Program-made: the position numbers and the translations under genes
Assembly: GCF_015674855.1 (NCBI RefSeq)
Contig: NZ_JADMLG010000003.1
Span: 1-64,000 of the forward strand
DNA from: Nocardia bovistercoris
GTDB lineage: Bacteria > Actinomycetota > Actinomycetes > Mycobacteriales > Mycobacteriaceae
Direction of reading: 5' to 3'
Length of the DNA: 64,000 nucleotides
Part shown: positions 61,733-64,000 of the stretch, in pieces
How the letters are laid out: every line of letters begins with the position of its first letter
Numbering within the stretch: position 1 is the stretch's first letter
The notes under the pieces: model-generated
The model's input: the letters and a program-made list of their open reading frames with translations, nothing else
What the model was told of the DNA's origin: nothing
Databases searched by the model: none

Positions 61733-62748
61733 TCGGCCGCCGACGCGGCCGGCCCATCGCGCACGGCGCGCAGCGTGTCGGCCAGTGTGCCGATTCCCGG
61801 CTCCTCGATCGGGAAATGCCCGCAATTGTCGAGCATCACCAATTCGGTGGGCGCGGCGATCCGGTCGAGGAATCGGATACTGGACTCGGGCGGCGTCCAG
61901 GTATCCGCGGCGGGTTGCACCAATGTCACCGGCGCGGCATCGAATGCCTCCGGCGCGGTATGCCGGAAAGCGAAGAAATCGGCGAGAAATCCGATCGGCA
62001 ATGCCGACCCGCCTCCGCGCGGATCGGACGCACACAGCCGCGACAACGCCGGATCCCGACTCATCTTCCCGAGATCCGCGCACCAGCGAACCGGCACGAG
62101 CACCCGCCCCGCGACCGACGCGGCGCCCCGCAGCACCGCCGATCCGACCCGCCCGGGCACCGGGAACCGCGCCGCCACCGTGAGCGAACGCGGATCACCC
62201 GGATCCAACAGACAGGTCGCCACCACGTGCGCCGCCCGCCCCGTCCGCGCCGCCGCCTCGTACGCGAGCATCCCACCGATACTCGCCCCGAACAGAATCA
62301 ACGGCCGCGAATCGGCAGCGGTCTCCCGCTCCACCAACTCGCACACCAGATCCACCCACGCCGAATACCTGATCCCCCGCCGATCCGGCACCATCGTATC
62401 CCCGTACAACGGCAGATCCGGCACGATCACCTCGGCCCCCTCCCGCACCGCCATGGCCGCGAACGGCCACATCAACCCCGCGTGCCCACCAGCCCCGTGC
62501 AACGCCAACACCCGCACCCCCGCCTCCGGCCGCGCCGCCCGAGCGATATGCACCCGCATCCCCCGCCACTCCCACCACGACCGCTCCGGCTCGAGCGCAC
62601 CCCGATACTCCTCCGGCAGAAACGCCGCATATCTCACGAATTCCATACCCCGAGCCAACGTCACCGCCGAGCGTCCGACAACTCGCGTACGCACCCGCGA
62701 TCCGACTCCGAAAAACCCAGCCCGAGCAGGACGAACAAGTCGATTCAT
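61729..62748 (-). CDS. Alpha/beta-fold hydrolase
   Basis: 339 residues from ATG 62748 (MNRLVRPARAGFFG). The oxyanion region LALHGAGGHAG, the nucleophile Ser in FGASIGGMLAYEA, the acid Asp in PAADTWTPPE and the catalytic His in NCGHFPIEEPG are in order. Length and N-terminal extension are within the family range. The substrate is unknown. The 339-bp gap 62749-63087 upstream shows no gene. Confidence 0.87.
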   Translation of the reverse strand: MNRLVRPARAGFFGVGSRVRTRVVGRSAVTLARGMEFVRYAAFLPEEYRGALEPERSWWEWRGMRVHIARAARPEAGVRVLALHGAGGHAGLMWPFAAMAVREGAEVIVPDLPLYGDTMVPDRRGIRYSAWVDLVCELVERETAADSRPLILFGASIGGMLAYEAAARTGRAAHVVATCLLDPGDPRSLTVAARFPVPGRVGSAVLRGAASVAGRVLVPVRWCADLGKMSRDPALSRLCASDPRGGGSALPIGFLADFFAFRHTAPEAFDAAPVTLVQPAADTWTPPESSIRFLDRIAAPTELVMLDNCGHFPIEEPGIGTLADTLRAVRDGPAASAAD

Positions 62749-63087
62749 GACCCCGGCGACGACATTGCTCACATTCCGGGAGCACCGCGGTGACCCACCG
62801 TCCGATGGCGCCTGGGGTGACCGGCTCACGCGGCGAGCAGTGCCTCGATCACCGACTCTGCTCGGTAACCGCCGCCGCGGCTCGCCCGCCACCAACAGAT
62901 CGCGATCGATCGACCCGACCGAAGCACCGCGCGCACGAGCCGCGACGACATCGGCGGCGAAGTGCGGATCGGCGCGGGTCGAGCGGATCGGCGCACGACA
63001 GCGAACTGGGCACCGGCCCGTGATCTCCCGCAGGCCGGTCCCGGTAATCCGAATTTCAACGAGCCGAATTCTCTCGGCACACCGTGA

Positions 63088-63288
63088 TCAGCTGAGGGAA
63101 CCGCTTCGGGTGTCGCGCAGGAATGCGTCCCATTCGGGGGCGGTGAAGGTGAGAGTCGGGGCGGTGGGGTGCTTCGAGTCGCGGACGCCGACGGCGCCGG
63201 TCGGGAGGTGTGCCACTTCAACGCACTCTCCGGTGGGTTGGCTGTGGCTGCTCTTGAACCATGTGGCGTTCGGATGATCCGATATCAT
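63088..63288 (-). CDS. DUF397 family protein
   Basis: 66 residues, typical for DUF397: NATWFKSSHSQPTGECVEVA, LPTGAVGVRDSKHP and FTAPEWDAFLRDTRSG. DUF397 proteins are usually paired with a DUF5753/XRE helix-turn-helix gene in actinobacteria, and some pairs act in developmental or antitoxin-like control. No such partner is seen here, so it is an orphan or its partner is outside the expected place. Confidence 0.85.
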   Translation of the reverse strand: MISDHPNATWFKSSHSQPTGECVEVAHLPTGAVGVRDSKHPTAPTLTFTAPEWDAFLRDTRSGSLS

Positions 63289-63533
63289 TGTCCGGCCCCC
63301 TTGCTGTGTTCTGTGCGAAACGCCGTTCGGCGTTACGCACCAACAGTATTCACTGTCGGCGCGCACGTCTGCCCATTCGGGTGAGAAATGCGTAGGGGGA
63401 CTTGAAACGCCTGAACCGAGCGGTCCCGACCGGTCTGTTCAGAAATGGTCGTAGGGGCCGCGCCGAGCGTCTTCCGGAAAATCCGGGCGGATCGCCGGTA
63501 AACCCCCGAAAGCCCCGGTGTCCGTGAGAAAGA

Positions 63534-63830
63534 GTGAATTCGTTGCCCGACAGAGCTATCGGCGTGCTGCACCTCGGAATCAGCGTCGAGATACTGCGGG
63601 ATCATTCGACGATCGAGCGGCTGGCTCGCAAGCACGGGCACGAGTTGGTGCGGATCGTCACCCTGGACGACAGCACCTACATGCCGACGGTTTTCGTGGT
63701 CGGCGCGGCGGCGGAGTCGCGTGCCGGGGTCATCATCACCCCGGATCTGGCGCATCTCGGGGCGGGGTACAAGGCGGTGACGCTGGCGTGCGGACTGCTG
63801 TTGCCGACGGGGCCGATCGCACGCAGGTGA
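63534..63830 (+). CDS. Hypothetical protein, 98 residues
   Basis: 98 residues from GTG 63534, with GAGAAAGA ahead. The text has alternating strands and helices (AIGVLHLGISVEILRDHSTI, HGHELVRIVTLDD, GVIITPDLAHLGAG). It resembles the small resolvase/recombinase-like N-terminal fold only in outline; the catalytic Ser motif is not seen. Function unknown. The start is divergent from the DUF397 gene, with 245 bp between them. Confidence 0.55.
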   Translation: MNSLPDRAIGVLHLGISVEILRDHSTIERLARKHGHELVRIVTLDDSTYMPTVFVVGAAAESRAGVIITPDLAHLGAGYKAVTLACGLLLPTGPIARR

Positions 63831-63910
63831 GCTCGGCCGGGCGGTCATCGGGCTGTCGGCGCCCCTCGGTATGGTCGATCTCGTCGGCCGCGTGCGCCGG
63901 GGAGTAAGGG

Positions 63911-64000
63911 GTGCCGATCATGCTCGCAGTGGACGAGGTCACCATTCCGGAGCACGTCTACGGCTATCCGGATGTCGCGTTCGGCGGATATGTCGCGGGT
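63911..64000 (+). CDS. Start of a probable hotdog thioesterase-like protein (3' end outside window)
   Basis: GTG at 63911 follows GGAGTAAGG at the correct spacing; ATG 63920 is in frame. Only 30 residues are present: MPIMLAVDEVTIPEHVYGYP and then DVAFGGYVAG. The pattern is like the N-terminus of an actinobacterial PaaI-like protein, but this is too little for a firm call. Confidence 0.4.
   Translation, partial: MPIMLAVDEVTIPEHVYGYPDVAFGGYVAG

Overview
The window is high-GC actinomycete chromosome, most likely Nocardia or a close relative (Rhodococcus is the main alternative). The pointers are a LigD-type polymerase domain protein, the recC-recB-recD order, an EspG-family protein, a DUF397 protein, an NDMA-type alcohol dehydrogenase, IdeR-like iron boxes, and the guaB1 / CorC-like / CorC-like run that I recall as Rv1843c-Rv1841c in M. 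tuberculosis. I see no rRNA, tRNA, CRISPR array, transposase or phage gene. Species identity is inferred from gene content only.

Layout. 1-9.5 kb: end of a polymerase-domain gene, a membrane protein, TetR plus acyl-CoA dehydrogenase, an unusual SDR, a DUF2784 protein, a CoA transferase, TetR, then nucleoside hydrolase plus amidohydrolase. 9.9-19.6 kb: recC-recB-recD on the minus strand, carrying several kinds of tandem sequence expansion. 19.8-25 kb: a small protein, a serine beta-lactamase-like protein, a type II NADH dehydrogenase, and a minus-strand operon of three roadblock/LC7 proteins plus a DUF4388-like winged-helix protein. 25.7-27.8 kb: urease accessory genes ureF-ureG-ureD. 27.9-43.9 kb: a 16-kb accessory block (Trp-rich membrane protein, MFS exporter with TetR, O-methyltransferase, orphan EspG, lone AlkB hydroxylase, a 911-residue membrane protein with a type-1 periplasmic-binding domain, TauD-like dioxygenase, SsuA-like lipoprotein, NDMA-type alcohol dehydrogenase, two divergent amine-dehydrogenase-like paralogues). 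43.9-46.4 kb: urease structural genes ureA-ureB-ureC. 46.5-52.4 kb: thioesterase, iron reductase-like protein, ferric-siderophore ABC transporter, BlaI/M56 pair. 52.5-64 kb: DEAD-box helicase, DMT permease, guaB1, two CorC-like membrane proteins, conserved 294-residue protein, TetR with alpha/beta hydrolase, DUF397, and the start of a probable hotdog thioesterase.

How genes work together. UreABC and UreFGD make one urease system, but the two halves lie 16 kb apart in the same orientation, as if one operon had been opened by the accessory block. The iron ABC transporter and the divergent iron-reductase-like gene share an intergenic IdeR-like box. BlaI and the M56 protease form a two-gene sensor/repressor unit behind a BlaI-type operator. 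Palindromes that could be operators also lie between the MFS gene and its TetR, between the two amine-dehydrogenase-like paralogues, upstream of the alcohol dehydrogenase and upstream of the nucleoside hydrolase.

The most unusual structure is the cluster of tandem duplications between 6.8 and 19.1 kb. It includes an ~86-bp array that takes in the 3' ends of two convergent genes, a duplicated RecB tail that forms a 54-codon ORF coupled to both recB and recD, and 18-bp and 30-bp repeats inside recD and recC. The most likely under-described protein system is the 911-residue membrane receptor-like protein, followed by the roadblock operon that lacks a GTPase.
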